From assembly GCA_016218105.1 (NCBI GenBank), contig JACRET010000043.1:1-64000 (forward strand): a stretch of 64,000 bases of DNA, written 5' to 3'. Source of the stretch: Deltaproteobacteria bacterium (GTDB lineage: Bacteria > Desulfobacterota > GWC2-55-46). This document shows positions 36,321 through 44,895 of the stretch, in pieces. Both the position numbers and the translations under genes were made by a program. Every line of letters starts with the position of its first letter. Position 1 is the stretch's first letter. Below the pieces are notes generated by a model. It saw only the letters and a program-made list of their open reading frames with translations, made no database searches and was not told the DNA's origin.

Positions 36321-37493
36321 ATGTATAAGAAGATACTCTTCTGCCTCGACAATTCGGACTCCGCCAACAGGGGCGTGGACACCGGGCTTAATATCGCAAG
36401 GGGTTTTTCAGCCTCTGTCACAGGGTGCCACGTCTACGCCGCGCGGCTCCACAACGACAGGTTCCGCCAGATGGAAGGCGGGCTGCCTCCCGAGTACCAG
36501 AAGGAAGAAATATTAAAAAACCAGCGTGAAGTCCACGATTCCCTTATCACAAAGGGCCTTAAAATAATCTCCGACTCATACCTGGCCCCTTTCCTCGCAA
36601 AGGTAAAATCTGCGGGGCTCGACGGCCTCGGCGTAAGCAGGGAAGGCAAGAACTTCGATGAGCTGGTAAAGGAGACAAACGAGGGCGGATACGATCTGGT
36701 TGTAATGGGCTCCCTCGGCCTCGGAAAGACCGAAACAAGCCGCATCGGCAGCGTTACAGAGCGGGTCGCAAGGAGGGTTCGGACAGACCTCTTTATCTCT
36801 AAAGACACCTCAAACTCATCAGGCAGTATAACCGTAGCGATAGACGGAAGCCCATCGTCTTTCGGCGGCCTCTTAAGCGCCATTAAGCTCTCGAAGGCAT
36901 TAAATTTGAAGATCGAGGCGATAAGCGCCTTCGACCCGGATTTTCACCAGACCGCCTTCCGCTCTATCGCAGGCATACTGTCGGAAGAGGCCGGAAGGGT
37001 CTTCCGATTCAAAGAGCAGGAACAGCTCCATGATGCGATAATCGACAAGGGCCTTCAAAGGATTTACCGTGAGCACCTCTCCACAGCCTCGGATATGGCG
37101 GATAAAAACAATGTCTATTTAAAGACAACCCTTCTTTCAGGCAAACCGTCGAATGAGATAATCAAGCACGTAAGAAAGACAAACCCCTTTCTCCTGGTCC
37201 TCGGGCGTATTGGCGCGCATTCGTCCGCCGGCCTTGATATCGGCTCCACTACCGAAAACTGTTTAAGGGAAGCACTGTGCGATGTTTTGATCTCATCGAA
37301 GGAATTTACCCCTCTTATCAATAAATCCGGCGGCATTGAATGGGATGGCGAGGCAGGGAACATCCTCACATCCATACCTTCATTCGCCCGTCCCATAGTC
37401 AGGAACATGGTCGAGGACGCCGCGAGGAAAAACGGCATCTTAAGGATAACAGCTTCATTCATGCGAACTATCCGCAAGGACATGGAAGGCTAA
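36321..37493 (+). CDS. Tandem universal stress protein with C-terminal PCP_red-like domain
   Basis: A 390-residue protein. Two USP (UspA-like) domains span about 1-160 and 168-330. The first shows VVMGSLGLGKTETSRIGSVTE and the second LLVLGRIGAHSSAGLDIGSTTEN, both degenerate versions of the ATP-binding G-x2-G-x9-G(S/T) motif. The last 55 residues (WDGEAGNILTSIPSFARPIV... ARKNG) look like Pfam PCP_red (light-independent protochlorophyllide reductase C-terminal domain). It lies five bases before a radical SAM gene that ends in the same kind of domain, so the two are probably functionally linked. A TACGAT -10-like box precedes the ATG. Confidence 0.8.
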   Translation: MYKKILFCLDNSDSANRGVDTGLNIARGFSASVTGCHVYAARLHNDRFRQMEGGLPPEYQKEEILKNQREVHDSLITKGLKIISDSYLAPFLAKVKSAGLDGLGVSREGKNFDELVKETNEGGYDLVVMGSLGLGKTETSRIGSVTERVARRVRTDLFISKDTSNSSGSITVAIDGSPSSFGGLLSAIKLSKALNLKIEAISAFDPDFHQTAFRSIAGILSEEAGRVFRFKEQEQLHDAIIDKGLQRIYREHLSTASDMADKNNVYLKTTLLSGKPSNEIIKHVRKTNPFLLVLGRIGAHSSAGLDIGSTTENCLREALCDVLISSKEFTPLINKSGGIEWDGEAGNILTSIPSFARPIVRNMVEDAARKNGILRITASFMRTIRKDMEG

Positions 37494-37498
37494 CCCTT

Positions 37499-38725
37499 AT
37501 GGACGCATCCCTTTCCACCCCTTTTCTCATCTCATGGAACATCACAAAAAGCTGCAACCTTAAATGCGCCCACTGCTATCTTGACGCCTCCGAGCTCGAT
37601 GGCAAAGGGGACATCTCCACCTCTGAGGCATTAATCTTCGCCGACAGGATAGCCGAGGTAAACCCGAATGCCATGCTCATCCTTACAGGCGGCGAGCCGC
37701 TGCTGCGCCCTGATATTTTTAAAATAGCGCGGTACGCAGGGAAGCAAGGCCTGACCGTAGTCCTCGGCACGAACGGAACCCTTATACAGAGGGATACGAT
37801 ATCCAGGCTGAAAAACTCCGATATAAAAGGCGTCGGTATAAGCCTGGACTCCCTGACGCCCGGACTCCATGACCGTTTCAGGGGAATTCCCGGCTCATGG
37901 GAAAAGGCCATGAACTCCATAGAACTCTTAAAGGAAGGCGGGATAGACTTCCAGATACAGTTCACCGTCACAAATGAAAATAAGGGAGAGCTGGACAGGC
38001 TCTTTGGATTTGCATATGAAAAAGGCGCGCGCGCATTAAATATCTTTTTTCTTGTATGCACAGGGCGGGGGCAGAAGATGAGCGATATCGCCCCTTCCGA
38101 GTACGAAACCATATTAAGCCGGATAATCCGGGCAGAATCGGAATATGAAGGGAGGATGATGGTGCGGGCCAGATGCGCCCCTCATGTCCTCAGGGCGGCT
38201 TCCACCCTTGACCCGTCAAGCTCTCTCGTAAAAGGCGGTACCTCAGGCTGCATAGCCGGAAGGGGCTATCTGAGGATATCCCCGGAAGGGCTCGTTACCC
38301 CTTGCCCGTACATTCCCGCTGCCGCTGATTCGATGAGCCTTGGATCAAACGGACTCAGGTTTATACTTGAGCATGACAAGGCTTTTAAAAGCTTAAGAAA
38401 CCCTGTCTACAACGGACGGTGCGCGGAGTGCGAGTACGGCGAGAGTTGCGGCGGCTGCAGGGCGCGCGCCCTCTCCACCCATGGCGACCTCATGGGAGAG
38501 GATAACTGGTGCGGATATATTCCCCCAAGCAACGGGAAGAAAACCACTGAAAAATCCATCGGCCCTGTCTGGACTCCCGAAGCGGCTGAACGCCTTGAAA
38601 AGGTCCCCGGCTTTCTGATGCCCATGATAAAAAAAGGCATAGAGAGCTACGCCAGGGCAAGGGGCTTGTCCGAGATCACGCCTGAGATGATGGCTGAGCT
38701 GAGAAAAAAGGCCGGGAGGCGGTGA
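37499..38725 (+). CDS. Radical SAM/SPASM protein with C-terminal PCP_red-like domain
   Basis: A 408-residue radical SAM enzyme. I place the start at the ATG at 37499 (GGAAGG upstream), not at an earlier in-frame codon inside the preceding gene. The SAM cluster is CNLKCAHC at residues 19-26, and TGGEPLLRP is the GGE motif. A SPASM-like Cys region follows (CIAGRGYLRISPEG, then CAECEYGESCGGC). The fold and order resemble NirJ/AhbC/AhbD haem-side-chain enzymes and peptide-modifying maturases. Residues about 355-408 (WTPEAAERLEKVPGFLMPMI... ARARG) match the PCP_red pattern. The substrate is unknown; a tetrapyrrole or peptide modification is plausible. Confidence 0.85.
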   Translation: MDASLSTPFLISWNITKSCNLKCAHCYLDASELDGKGDISTSEALIFADRIAEVNPNAMLILTGGEPLLRPDIFKIARYAGKQGLTVVLGTNGTLIQRDTISRLKNSDIKGVGISLDSLTPGLHDRFRGIPGSWEKAMNSIELLKEGGIDFQIQFTVTNENKGELDRLFGFAYEKGARALNIFFLVCTGRGQKMSDIAPSEYETILSRIIRAESEYEGRMMVRARCAPHVLRAASTLDPSSSLVKGGTSGCIAGRGYLRISPEGLVTPCPYIPAAADSMSLGSNGLRFILEHDKAFKSLRNPVYNGRCAECEYGESCGGCRARALSTHGDLMGEDNWCGYIPPSNGKKTTEKSIGPVWTPEAAERLEKVPGFLMPMIKKGIESYARARGLSEITPEMMAELRKKAGRR

Positions 38726-38910
38726 GCGGGATGAATAGAAAGAAAGGCGCCGGAAAGCAATTCTTCGGCTGCGTGCTCCTGGGGCTCGGGCTGCTCAACA
38801 CACTGCTTACGCTTAAGGCTGGGCTTTCGCCGGACATTTTCAACTACGCCCTTATGATCTCCGGCGCGGTCTTTCTTTCCGCAGGCATATGGCAGGGCAG
38901 AAAGACCTGA
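38722..38910 (+). CDS. Small two-helix membrane protein, unknown
   Basis: A 62-residue protein (or 59 if it starts at the ATG at 38731) with two predicted membrane helices (FFGCVLLGLGLLNTLLTL and YALMISGAVFLSAGIW) and basic ends. The GTG start overlaps the stop of the radical SAM gene, so it is translated in the same operon. I do not recognise the family. Confidence 0.6.
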   Translation: MSGMNRKKGAGKQFFGCVLLGLGLLNTLLTLKAGLSPDIFNYALMISGAVFLSAGIWQGRKT

Positions 38911-39279
38911 CAGGCCGCCCAAAAAATCCTTTAGGCGAGCGGGCGAATGGGAAGGCAGACTGGTATCTGTAGGGCCCGTTCCCCGAACGGGCCGGGATGC
39001 AGCAAGCAAAACATCCCCTTCCTCGACGGGAGTGGACTGAGGGGAGAGTGAAGTTCACGCCTCTTGGTAAAAGGCCTCTTTGCGCGCTGCCACGCGCTTT
39101 CGGATATTGGCTCCTCTCGCTGTCGGCTCTCTCCCTCCAATGGAACTGAAGCCCGGTCGCTCGCCTCTTTTATTCGCTGCGCAATACCACTGTGTTTTTT
39201 AAAAACAAAAAGCAAAACGAATGTCATTGCGAGCGAAACGAAGCAATCTCTTTTTAAAATCCCCCTCATGTGCCGCCCG
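38911..39279. other. Non-coding region with hairpin and a common dispersed repeat
   Basis: No credible gene. It contains a perfect hairpin GGCCCGTTC-CCC-GAACGGGCC (38973-38993). At about 39219-39252 lies TCATTGCGAGCGAAACGAAG followed by CAATCTC, a dispersed intergenic sequence I know from many bacterial genomes. A short related piece (AGTCATTGCGAACGAAGCGA) occurs near 58899. The middle has GCGCGCTGCCACGCGCTTTC-type short repeats of unclear origin. The two flanking operons converge here. Confidence 0.55.
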
Positions 39280-40797
39280 CTAATCCCTTCGCGCGCTTTT
39301 AAGCCATAAAAGCTCCAGCAAAAAAACCGCTACGACCGCCCCGGCCACCCACGCATAGGCCTTGCTGCCTGCTTTTCTCTCCAGTATTACGGAGTGCCAC
39401 CCGGTCATCGCGTGCTTTCCGCCCCTGTCTCCGTTAGAGCCGTCCCAAGCGGCGAAAGCGACCGGGATAAACCTGCCCTCCTCAAAACCGATATCGTTTT
39501 CATCCGATGGTCTCAGAGGCCTTTTAAATATTACCCGCCATCTGCCCTTTTCGTAGCGGCCCCTGGCAGGTACGGCGGGGGCGGCTTCCTCCAGATTCTT
39601 AAAACCCCTGGCCCTGATTACCTTCGAGGACTGCGAAAGCCCCGCGCCTTCTTCGCTCTGCCAGTGCCATATTACAACCGGCCTTGAATCTCCCATCCCG
39701 AAATAGGGTTTCTCATTCTCTTTCCCTGTCGTGGCTGGGAACTCTATCGCCACCCCGTCCCTGAAAACCTCTCCATCTGCCAATTCAATCGACTTTTCGT
39801 CCCCGGGCGCCGATCTGGTGGCGTCGTCCCACTCAACGAGAAACGCTATCTCGTTTTCATTATAAAGCGCCTTTACGGACAAGGAATTGAGCGTTGGCCT
39901 GAACTGCCTTTCATCGGCTATTAACTGGGGAACAAGATAAAAGCTTGTAAATTCCGCCTTATCCCACAGAGAGTCATTCGCCTCCTCCGGGAGCCTTCCT
40001 TCCACTTTAGCGGCCCTTATAAATGATTCGTCCCCGGGTTTTTTGTAAGCCGCATTAAGAGATGCGACGTAGTTCGCCACGTCCCATCTCTCCCCGTCAG
40101 ATAATTTCTTTTTACTCTGCGGGTCGGCAAAGCTCGGCATCTGCGTGCCGGGTATGCCGACGGTTATCCTGGTGTATATGTCTCCCGCTGAACTGCCCGC
40201 CCTGTATGTCCAGCCCTTCGTAAGGTTCCTCGGCCAGGTGCGCGCCCCCCAGTCGTCCTTCAATTTCTTTATGCCGTCACCCATGCCCTCTTCGCCGTGG
40301 CACTCGGCGCACCTGTCCTTGAAGGTGTCCCGTCCCCGCTCAATGGATTCCTTCGAGGCCTTTTGCGGCTTTATCCCGATAGTAGGCTTTTCTGGAGGCT
40401 CAAGACCGGATAAGCCCTTAAGATAGGCCGCGAGATCCCAGATCTCCTTATCGCTCAACACATCCGACCAGCCCGGCATGGAAGTATCGTTCATCCCGTT
40501 CCAGCCCGGCATGGAATCATGCGAATAGCCGCTTATCATCTTGTATAAATCCTGATCGCCTGGCGCCATCTCATCGAATGGTGTCGTCTTCCATTTATAC
40601 AGGCCGAGGGTAAAATCCCGCGGAGGAGGACTAAGGAACTCAGCCGCCGGGCCGTCGCCTGCGCCGTCCTTTCCATGACACCACCAGCAACGCTTGGCGT
40701 AGATCTCTTTTCCGGCCGCGGGATCGCCCGAAACCGCGAAAGCAACCCCCGGCGCGAAGAAAAACAATAATGCAAATATTATAAACGCCCTTATCAT
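39280..40797 (-). CDS. Membrane-anchored dihaem cytochrome c with EB_dh-like haem b domain
   Basis: A 505-residue protein with a signal peptide (residues 1-21). It has two class I cytochrome c domains with haem motifs CWWCH (37-41) and CAECH (about 165), then a long beta-rich domain resembling the ethylbenzene dehydrogenase/DMSO reductase gamma subunit (EB_dh) haem b module (VEGRLPEEANDSLWDKAEF, WHWQSEEG, FIPVAFAAWDGSNGDRGGKH). It is anchored by one C-terminal helix (about 482-500). It probably sits on the periplasmic face and passes electrons between c haems and a partner. It is the last gene of the CydA-like operon. A local duplication repeats the MPGW segment (HDSMPGWNGMNDTSMPGW). Confidence 0.85.
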   Translation of the reverse strand: MIRAFIIFALLFFFAPGVAFAVSGDPAAGKEIYAKRCWWCHGKDGAGDGPAAEFLSPPPRDFTLGLYKWKTTPFDEMAPGDQDLYKMISGYSHDSMPGWNGMNDTSMPGWSDVLSDKEIWDLAAYLKGLSGLEPPEKPTIGIKPQKASKESIERGRDTFKDRCAECHGEEGMGDGIKKLKDDWGARTWPRNLTKGWTYRAGSSAGDIYTRITVGIPGTQMPSFADPQSKKKLSDGERWDVANYVASLNAAYKKPGDESFIRAAKVEGRLPEEANDSLWDKAEFTSFYLVPQLIADERQFRPTLNSLSVKALYNENEIAFLVEWDDATRSAPGDEKSIELADGEVFRDGVAIEFPATTGKENEKPYFGMGDSRPVVIWHWQSEEGAGLSQSSKVIRARGFKNLEEAAPAVPARGRYEKGRWRVIFKRPLRPSDENDIGFEEGRFIPVAFAAWDGSNGDRGGKHAMTGWHSVILERKAGSKAYAWVAGAVVAVFLLELLWLKSARRD

Positions 40798-40834
40798 ATC
40801 AACTGTTTTTATGGCTCCCTGAGGGTATAAGAGA

Positions 40835-41611
40835 CTACCTCGGCCTGTTCCCGGTATAGTCGTACAAAAAAAGTATCACCTTCCAGACCTCTTCCTCCGT
40901 GAGCTTATCCTCCCACGCAGGCATCGAAGAAAGCCCCGGCCCTCCTTCCGCCGGCAGCCCCGGCCCTCCCTTTACAATCCTCCAGAACACGTATGATTCC
41001 TTAAGCTGCGCTATCGTATCCTTCCCCTGAAACGGCAGCGGCCGCGGGGTCAACCCATGCGCGTAGTGCCCTTTTCCGTCGAGCTTATCCCCGTGGCAGA
41101 AAAAACAGTTCTTGAAATAGATTATCCCGCCCTCGTTTGCAAGCTCCTTAAGCCTTTCCGGGCCCAGTCCCCTGTCAGAAGGGTCTTCATTCAACGCCCA
41201 GGGCTCTCTAAAAGGGTTCTCAAGCGCGGCGAGGTCGAACGTCTTTCCGTACGCGTTGATATTTGAAGGCGGCGCAGGATGGACTGACCTGAGTGCGGGA
41301 GGCGCCTCTACGCCCGCGCTTACGAAACCATAAGTCAGATATCCGGCCACCAGAGGCAGAATCGCAAAGACCACATTCCTCACCGCCGCCTTATCCGGGT
41401 CTTCAACAAGGGCCCTTACGGGCCTTACAAGCTCCTCCGCGGCTTCATCGGTAGAGGTCATCACAAGCAGGGCCGTTACGATGACAAAGAACATGTACAT
41501 GAATATGAGGCTCTCCGGTATGGGCTTCCCCATAACCCACCCCGGGGCCTTGAATGCCGAGTAGGCAGCGATGACCGCTATCAGGAATTGTCCGAGCTTC
41601 GGTATCTTCAT
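40835..41611 (-). CDS. Membrane protein with C-terminal cytochrome c domain
   Basis: A 258-residue protein. The N-terminal part has three hydrophobic segments (about 7-25, 34-52 and 78-99). A periplasmic class I cytochrome c domain follows, with haem motif CFFCH (169-173) and the distal Met probably in LSSMPAWEDKL. It overlaps the next upstream cytochrome gene by four bases. The fold resembles the diheme/monohaem c subunits attached to bd-superfamily or Alternative Complex III-like enzymes, but I cannot assign a named family. Confidence 0.8.
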   Translation of the reverse strand: MKIPKLGQFLIAVIAAYSAFKAPGWVMGKPIPESLIFMYMFFVIVTALLVMTSTDEAAEELVRPVRALVEDPDKAAVRNVVFAILPLVAGYLTYGFVSAGVEAPPALRSVHPAPPSNINAYGKTFDLAALENPFREPWALNEDPSDRGLGPERLKELANEGGIIYFKNCFFCHGDKLDGKGHYAHGLTPRPLPFQGKDTIAQLKESYVFWRIVKGGPGLPAEGGPGLSSMPAWEDKLTEEEVWKVILFLYDYTGNRPR

Positions 41612-42129
41612 TCTTTTGCTTCCGCAGGCGCTTTCATGGCCGTGGGTTCTACCCCCGCCTTCTTTTGGAGGTAAGCTATAACGGCGTTTACCTCCAGCTC
41701 GCTTAATCCAATCGCGCCAGAGGTCACGTCCGGCATGGGAGAGACCGTATCATCAGTCCCTGCCGCCCCGAATCCAGCCACCACATAGGCTGAAGGGTTT
41801 ATCATTGATTCACGGATATACCCTTCGGTATCCTTCGCGGCTCCCTTGTATTTCGGGTCTTTAAGCCTCTCTGCGGCTACGGCGGCGATATCCTCGATCA
41901 GAGGCGCCCTCCCGCCAACTGGATTATGGCAAAGGGTGCATGCCCCTTTTCCATTATAGACCTTCTCTCCAAGGGCTGTGAAGCCCTCAAGGCCCATTGA
42001 CGACAGGTCGATTGCCTCATCCTTCGGAGGCGCTTCAGGTTTCATGTCAGGGACATACTTTACGGAAAAAAGGGTGTAGACCGCGATAACCGCGAGGCTG
42101 AAGGCCGCTATTTTAAGGAGGTTATTCAT
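41608..42129 (-). CDS. Membrane-anchored monohaem cytochrome c
   Basis: A 173-residue protein with an N-terminal uncleaved anchor helix (5-22) and one cytochrome c domain. The haem motif is CTLCH (64-68), with a probable Met ligand in DTVSPMPDVTSG. It overlaps the CydA-like gene by eight bases and the next cytochrome gene by four, so translational coupling and a common complex are likely. The tail is Ala/Lys/Glu-rich. Confidence 0.85.
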   Translation of the reverse strand: MNNLLKIAAFSLAVIAVYTLFSVKYVPDMKPEAPPKDEAIDLSSMGLEGFTALGEKVYNGKGACTLCHNPVGGRAPLIEDIAAVAAERLKDPKYKGAAKDTEGYIRESMINPSAYVVAGFGAAGTDDTVSPMPDVTSGAIGLSELEVNAVIAYLQKKAGVEPTAMKAPAEAKE

Positions 42130-43948
42130 CGGCGCCGCCCCGCGTTTTTCCGAACCGTGCCTGGCTCAGCCAGAATATGAATATCACTATCGCCATGAAT
42201 ATGATCGTGCCAGCAGAGACCACCTTTGAGGCATAACCGATACTCGGGGTGAACGCGTCCGGCGAATTGTCCCTCATTACGGAGAACACATGCCAGTGCT
42301 GCCGTATGGCCGATCTCACGAACCCCATGAGGCCCATAAGCCATGTGAAAGACACCGCGATAAGAATCAGCGCGTACTGGCTCCTTCCTGGCATCCTCCC
42401 CCATCTAAACGGGCCGGCCTCTTTCGCGCCCCGGAACATCAGAACCTCTATCGCCATGCACGATACGATCACAAAAAGCGTCGATACGACCTGCGGCACG
42501 GATGAAGCGACCTTATAAACCGTGTTAGTAAAATATCCGTAATAGACGCCCAGGAAGATTATGTTGATTACCGCCGCCATAATTATCGCGGCCTGGGCAT
42601 AATTGCCGTACGCCGCCCATTTGACGGCCGCCACCTTATTAGCCCTCCTGTATAAAAGAAAGCTGATAAAAGTAGCTATAAGCATTATGTTTACGGCGAT
42701 GTTTTTCGCCGGCATCAGCCCCAGGGGCCCCAGATAAGGATGGTACTGGCCGCCCAAGGCCCTGACCTCGGAAGGCGTAAGTATCAGAGTGTGCGGGGTG
42801 AACCAGACAAGAAAGGCCGCCGCGATAACGAACCCGATGTATTTGATATACTTCGTGTACCTGTACCCCCCTTCGCTCCTCGACATCCCGCACCAGAGGT
42901 AATAGTTAGCCGCTAAGAACAGCGCCCCTATTATCACGGCCTGGATGATAAAGAGCCAGGCGAAGATGCCGCCCATGAGCGTTATCCCCATCTGCTGGCT
43001 GTAGGCATATATCTCGGCGGTAAGCCAGTATCCGGCGAAAGGCAGAGGGAGGAGCGCGCCTATCGCTATAAAATTCGACGTATACCCCATCCAGTCATAA
43101 TGCGCCCTCTCCTCATCCGTGGCTGAGTTTAAGAACCTGTATGCGGCGTAGGCCCCGACGATAGAGCCTCCGTAAGCGATATTGGCTATGTACCTGTGAA
43201 GATTCATAGGGTTCCAGAGATGATTGTTAACGGCGTGCCAGACATTCCCTCCGAAGCTCCCCAGCTTATCTACACCCGCAGGCGACATCATGAACGTCAC
43301 CCAGGCGTTGGCTATGAACATGATGGCTGTCCCGGCCAGATTGAGCGTTATCCCGACGCACAGGTGCGCCCACTTCTTAAGGCCTGAGTCCATCCTCTTC
43401 CAGCCGTAATAGTATGTATAGAGCGCGGCATTCTCAACAACGAACAGGATCACATATAGCGTTGCCGTGGGGCTGAAAATAGAGGCGAGGTATCTCATGA
43501 GGTGGGGATAGAACGCGACAAGGGAGGTCAAGAGCAGTATTCCCGTTATCGCCGTCACCGAGTACGCCGTAATGCTTACCCGTATGAACTCGTACGCCAT
43601 TTTGTCATAGCGCCTGTCCCCGGTATACATCCCTATCGCCTCTATTATAAGGACGAATATCGGGACAGCCAGAACAAACGCCGCGAACCAGAGGTGCATC
43701 TGCGCCGCCATCCACACAGCTACCCTCGGCCGTACTATCTTCATCTCCGGATAGTCCTCCGCCTTTAGCTTTGGCGCGGGAGGATAGGGATTGGACGCCT
43801 CTTTTACCGCCGCGCCTTCAGCCGGGGCCGCGGCGATACAGACGCTTGCGCCCTCTGGAATGAAAGACGGCAGCGCGATAGAAATAAAAACGGATAAAAG
43901 GAGGGCTGATATGATTTTTTCAAATGCCTTGCCGACAAAGGAGATCAC
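42122..43948 (-). CDS. CydA-like (cytochrome bd superfamily) membrane subunit with signal sequence
   Basis: A 608-residue protein. A long N-terminal extension with signal-like hydrophobic segment (about 10-40) and proline-rich linker precedes a CydA-like core of about 13 helices. The first core helix carries AAQMHLWFAAF, matching the position of the b595/d ligand His of CydA. Later His-rich loops include HAVNNHLWNPMNLHR. The canonical Q-loop motif GRQPW is not visible; the equivalent stretch reads GYWLTAEIYAYSQQMG. No cydB is present. These traits fit bd-superfamily members that lack the quinol site, which I recall from Nitrospira-type bacteria, with electrons supplied by the adjacent cytochromes c. 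The start is GTG. Confidence 0.8.
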   Translation of the reverse strand: MISFVGKAFEKIISALLLSVFISIALPSFIPEGASVCIAAAPAEGAAVKEASNPYPPAPKLKAEDYPEMKIVRPRVAVWMAAQMHLWFAAFVLAVPIFVLIIEAIGMYTGDRRYDKMAYEFIRVSITAYSVTAITGILLLTSLVAFYPHLMRYLASIFSPTATLYVILFVVENAALYTYYYGWKRMDSGLKKWAHLCVGITLNLAGTAIMFIANAWVTFMMSPAGVDKLGSFGGNVWHAVNNHLWNPMNLHRYIANIAYGGSIVGAYAAYRFLNSATDEERAHYDWMGYTSNFIAIGALLPLPFAGYWLTAEIYAYSQQMGITLMGGIFAWLFIIQAVIIGALFLAANYYLWCGMSRSEGGYRYTKYIKYIGFVIAAAFLVWFTPHTLILTPSEVRALGGQYHPYLGPLGLMPAKNIAVNIMLIATFISFLLYRRANKVAAVKWAAYGNYAQAAIIMAAVINIIFLGVYYGYFTNTVYKVASSVPQVVSTLFVIVSCMAIEVLMFRGAKEAGPFRWGRMPGRSQYALILIAVSFTWLMGLMGFVRSAIRQHWHVFSVMRDNSPDAFTPSIGYASKVVSAGTIIFMAIVIFIFWLSQARFGKTRGGADE

Positions 43949-43957
43949 TGTTTACGG

Positions 43958-44110
43958 TTACCCCTTGAATATGAATGTGAGCCCTTGGGCGCTAAAGAGC
44001 GCGACATCAAGCAGCAGATAAAAAACCGAACATACCGCGAAAGCGATTAAAAAAAAGACTGCCGTTCTCACCCTGTCACCTGTTTCCGGGTCCCCTGCCC
44101 ATATTGACAT
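43958..44110 (-). CDS. Tiny single-helix membrane protein at the head of the CydA-like operon
   Basis: A 50-residue frame from ATG 44110: a charged N-terminus (MSIWAGDPETGDRVRTA), one hydrophobic helix (VFFLIAFAVCSVFYLLLDVALF) and a short tail. It ends nine bases before the CydA-like GTG. Its size and place recall the small accessory subunits of bd oxidases (CydX, CydH) and of haem-copper oxidases, but there is no sequence match I can point to. There is no strong ribosome site, so confidence is moderate. Confidence 0.55.
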   Translation of the reverse strand: MSIWAGDPETGDRVRTAVFFLIAFAVCSVFYLLLDVALFSAQGLTFIFKG

Positions 44111-44137
44111 TTACGGGAGTATTGGTTATCTTTAGGC

Positions 44138-44254
44138 ATGCTCAACCTTGCGCGCAAAAAAATCGGACCGGCCGATATCCTGATATTTTTGGGCGCCGCC
44201 GCAAATGCGGCCATACTTCTCTTTATTATCGCCGGCTATCTGCTAAGAAGGTAG
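44138..44254 (+). CDS. Putative 38-residue single-helix membrane peptide
   Basis: A plus-strand frame that begins ATGCTCAACCTTGCG and encodes a basic N-terminus (LNLARKKIGPAD) followed by one hydrophobic helix (ILIFLGAAANAAILLFIIAGY) and LLRR. It sits divergently between the cytochrome operon and the hyp operon. The ribosome site is weak. The amphipathic-plus-helix pattern with positive ends argues that it is real, but it may be chance. Confidence 0.35.
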   Translation: MLNLARKKIGPADILIFLGAAANAAILLFIIAGYLLRR

Positions 44255-44352
44255 CTTCCCCACCCCGGCCGCCGGCCATTTCAGGCGGCTCTTATTATAC
44301 TCTTGAACAACGCTTTTTTACAAGAAGTCCGGTAGATTATCCTCTTTTTTTT

Positions 44353-44361
44353 TGTTACAAT
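44353..44361 (+). promoter_or_regulatory. Extended -10 promoter of the hyp operon
   Basis: TGTTACAAT is an extended -10 element (TG plus TACAAT at 44356-44361). The predicted transcription start is about 20-25 bases before the ATG at 44392. No -35 box is seen, as expected for this class. Confidence 0.5.
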
Positions 44362-44391
44362 AAAATTAAGCCGACAAAACTGAAATCAACA

Positions 44392-44895
44392 ATGGCTCAG
44401 AGCAAGAAAAGAAAGGCCCTGATACTCGGCATCGGCAACATCCTCCTTAAAGACGAGGGGGTCGGGGTAAGGGCCATGGAGCTTTTTAAAGAGACTTATG
44501 AGCCCACCGAAGCCGTCTCCTGCGTTGACGGCGGCACCTCCGGGATAGGGCTCCTTTCCCTTATTAAGGATTTTACTCACATCATCATTTTCGACGCTGT
44601 ATCCTCCGATTCTCCTCCTGGCACAATACACAGATTCAGCGGGAAAGATCTTGAAAAAGGGCCTCCCCTTAAAACCACCGCGCACCAGCTCGGCGTAAAG
44701 GACCTTCTTCTGCTCTCCGCGTTTGAAGGGCATCGGCCCGAGGTCTCTATCATCGGGATCGTGCCGGGGAATATTTCAGCAGGCCTCGCCCTCACGCCTT
44801 TGATCAAGGGGAAACTCCCGGAGGCGATTGAGGCGGCGGCGGAAGAATTGACCAGGTTTGGCTTCAAGGTAAAGAAGAGGAAAAAAGATGCATGA
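44392..44895 (+). CDS. [NiFe]-hydrogenase maturation endopeptidase
   Basis: Cleaves the C-terminal tail of the hydrogenase large subunit after nickel insertion (HyaD/HybD/HycI family). It has 167 residues from the ATG at 44392; longer in-frame starts have no support. The motif LGIGNILLKDEGVGVRAM, the second metal ligand in VDGGTSGIGLL and the His in TAHQLGVKDLL are present. It leads the hyp operon and overlaps hypA by eight bases. No hydrogenase structural genes are in the window. Confidence 0.93.
   Translation: MAQSKKRKALILGIGNILLKDEGVGVRAMELFKETYEPTEAVSCVDGGTSGIGLLSLIKDFTHIIIFDAVSSDSPPGTIHRFSGKDLEKGPPLKTTAHQLGVKDLLLLSAFEGHRPEVSIIGIVPGNISAGLALTPLIKGKLPEAIEAAAEELTRFGFKVKKRKKDA

Noticed and set aside
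38931-39269. 112-codon minus frame downstream of the radical SAM operon
   Set aside because: Its N-terminus is the translation of the dispersed TCATTGCGAGCGAAACG repeat, and it has no ribosome site and no recognisable domain.
44104-44391. Longer start for the hydrogenase peptidase gene
   Set aside because: The added residues are not conserved-looking and span the predicted promoter; the ATG at 44392 fits the family N-terminus.
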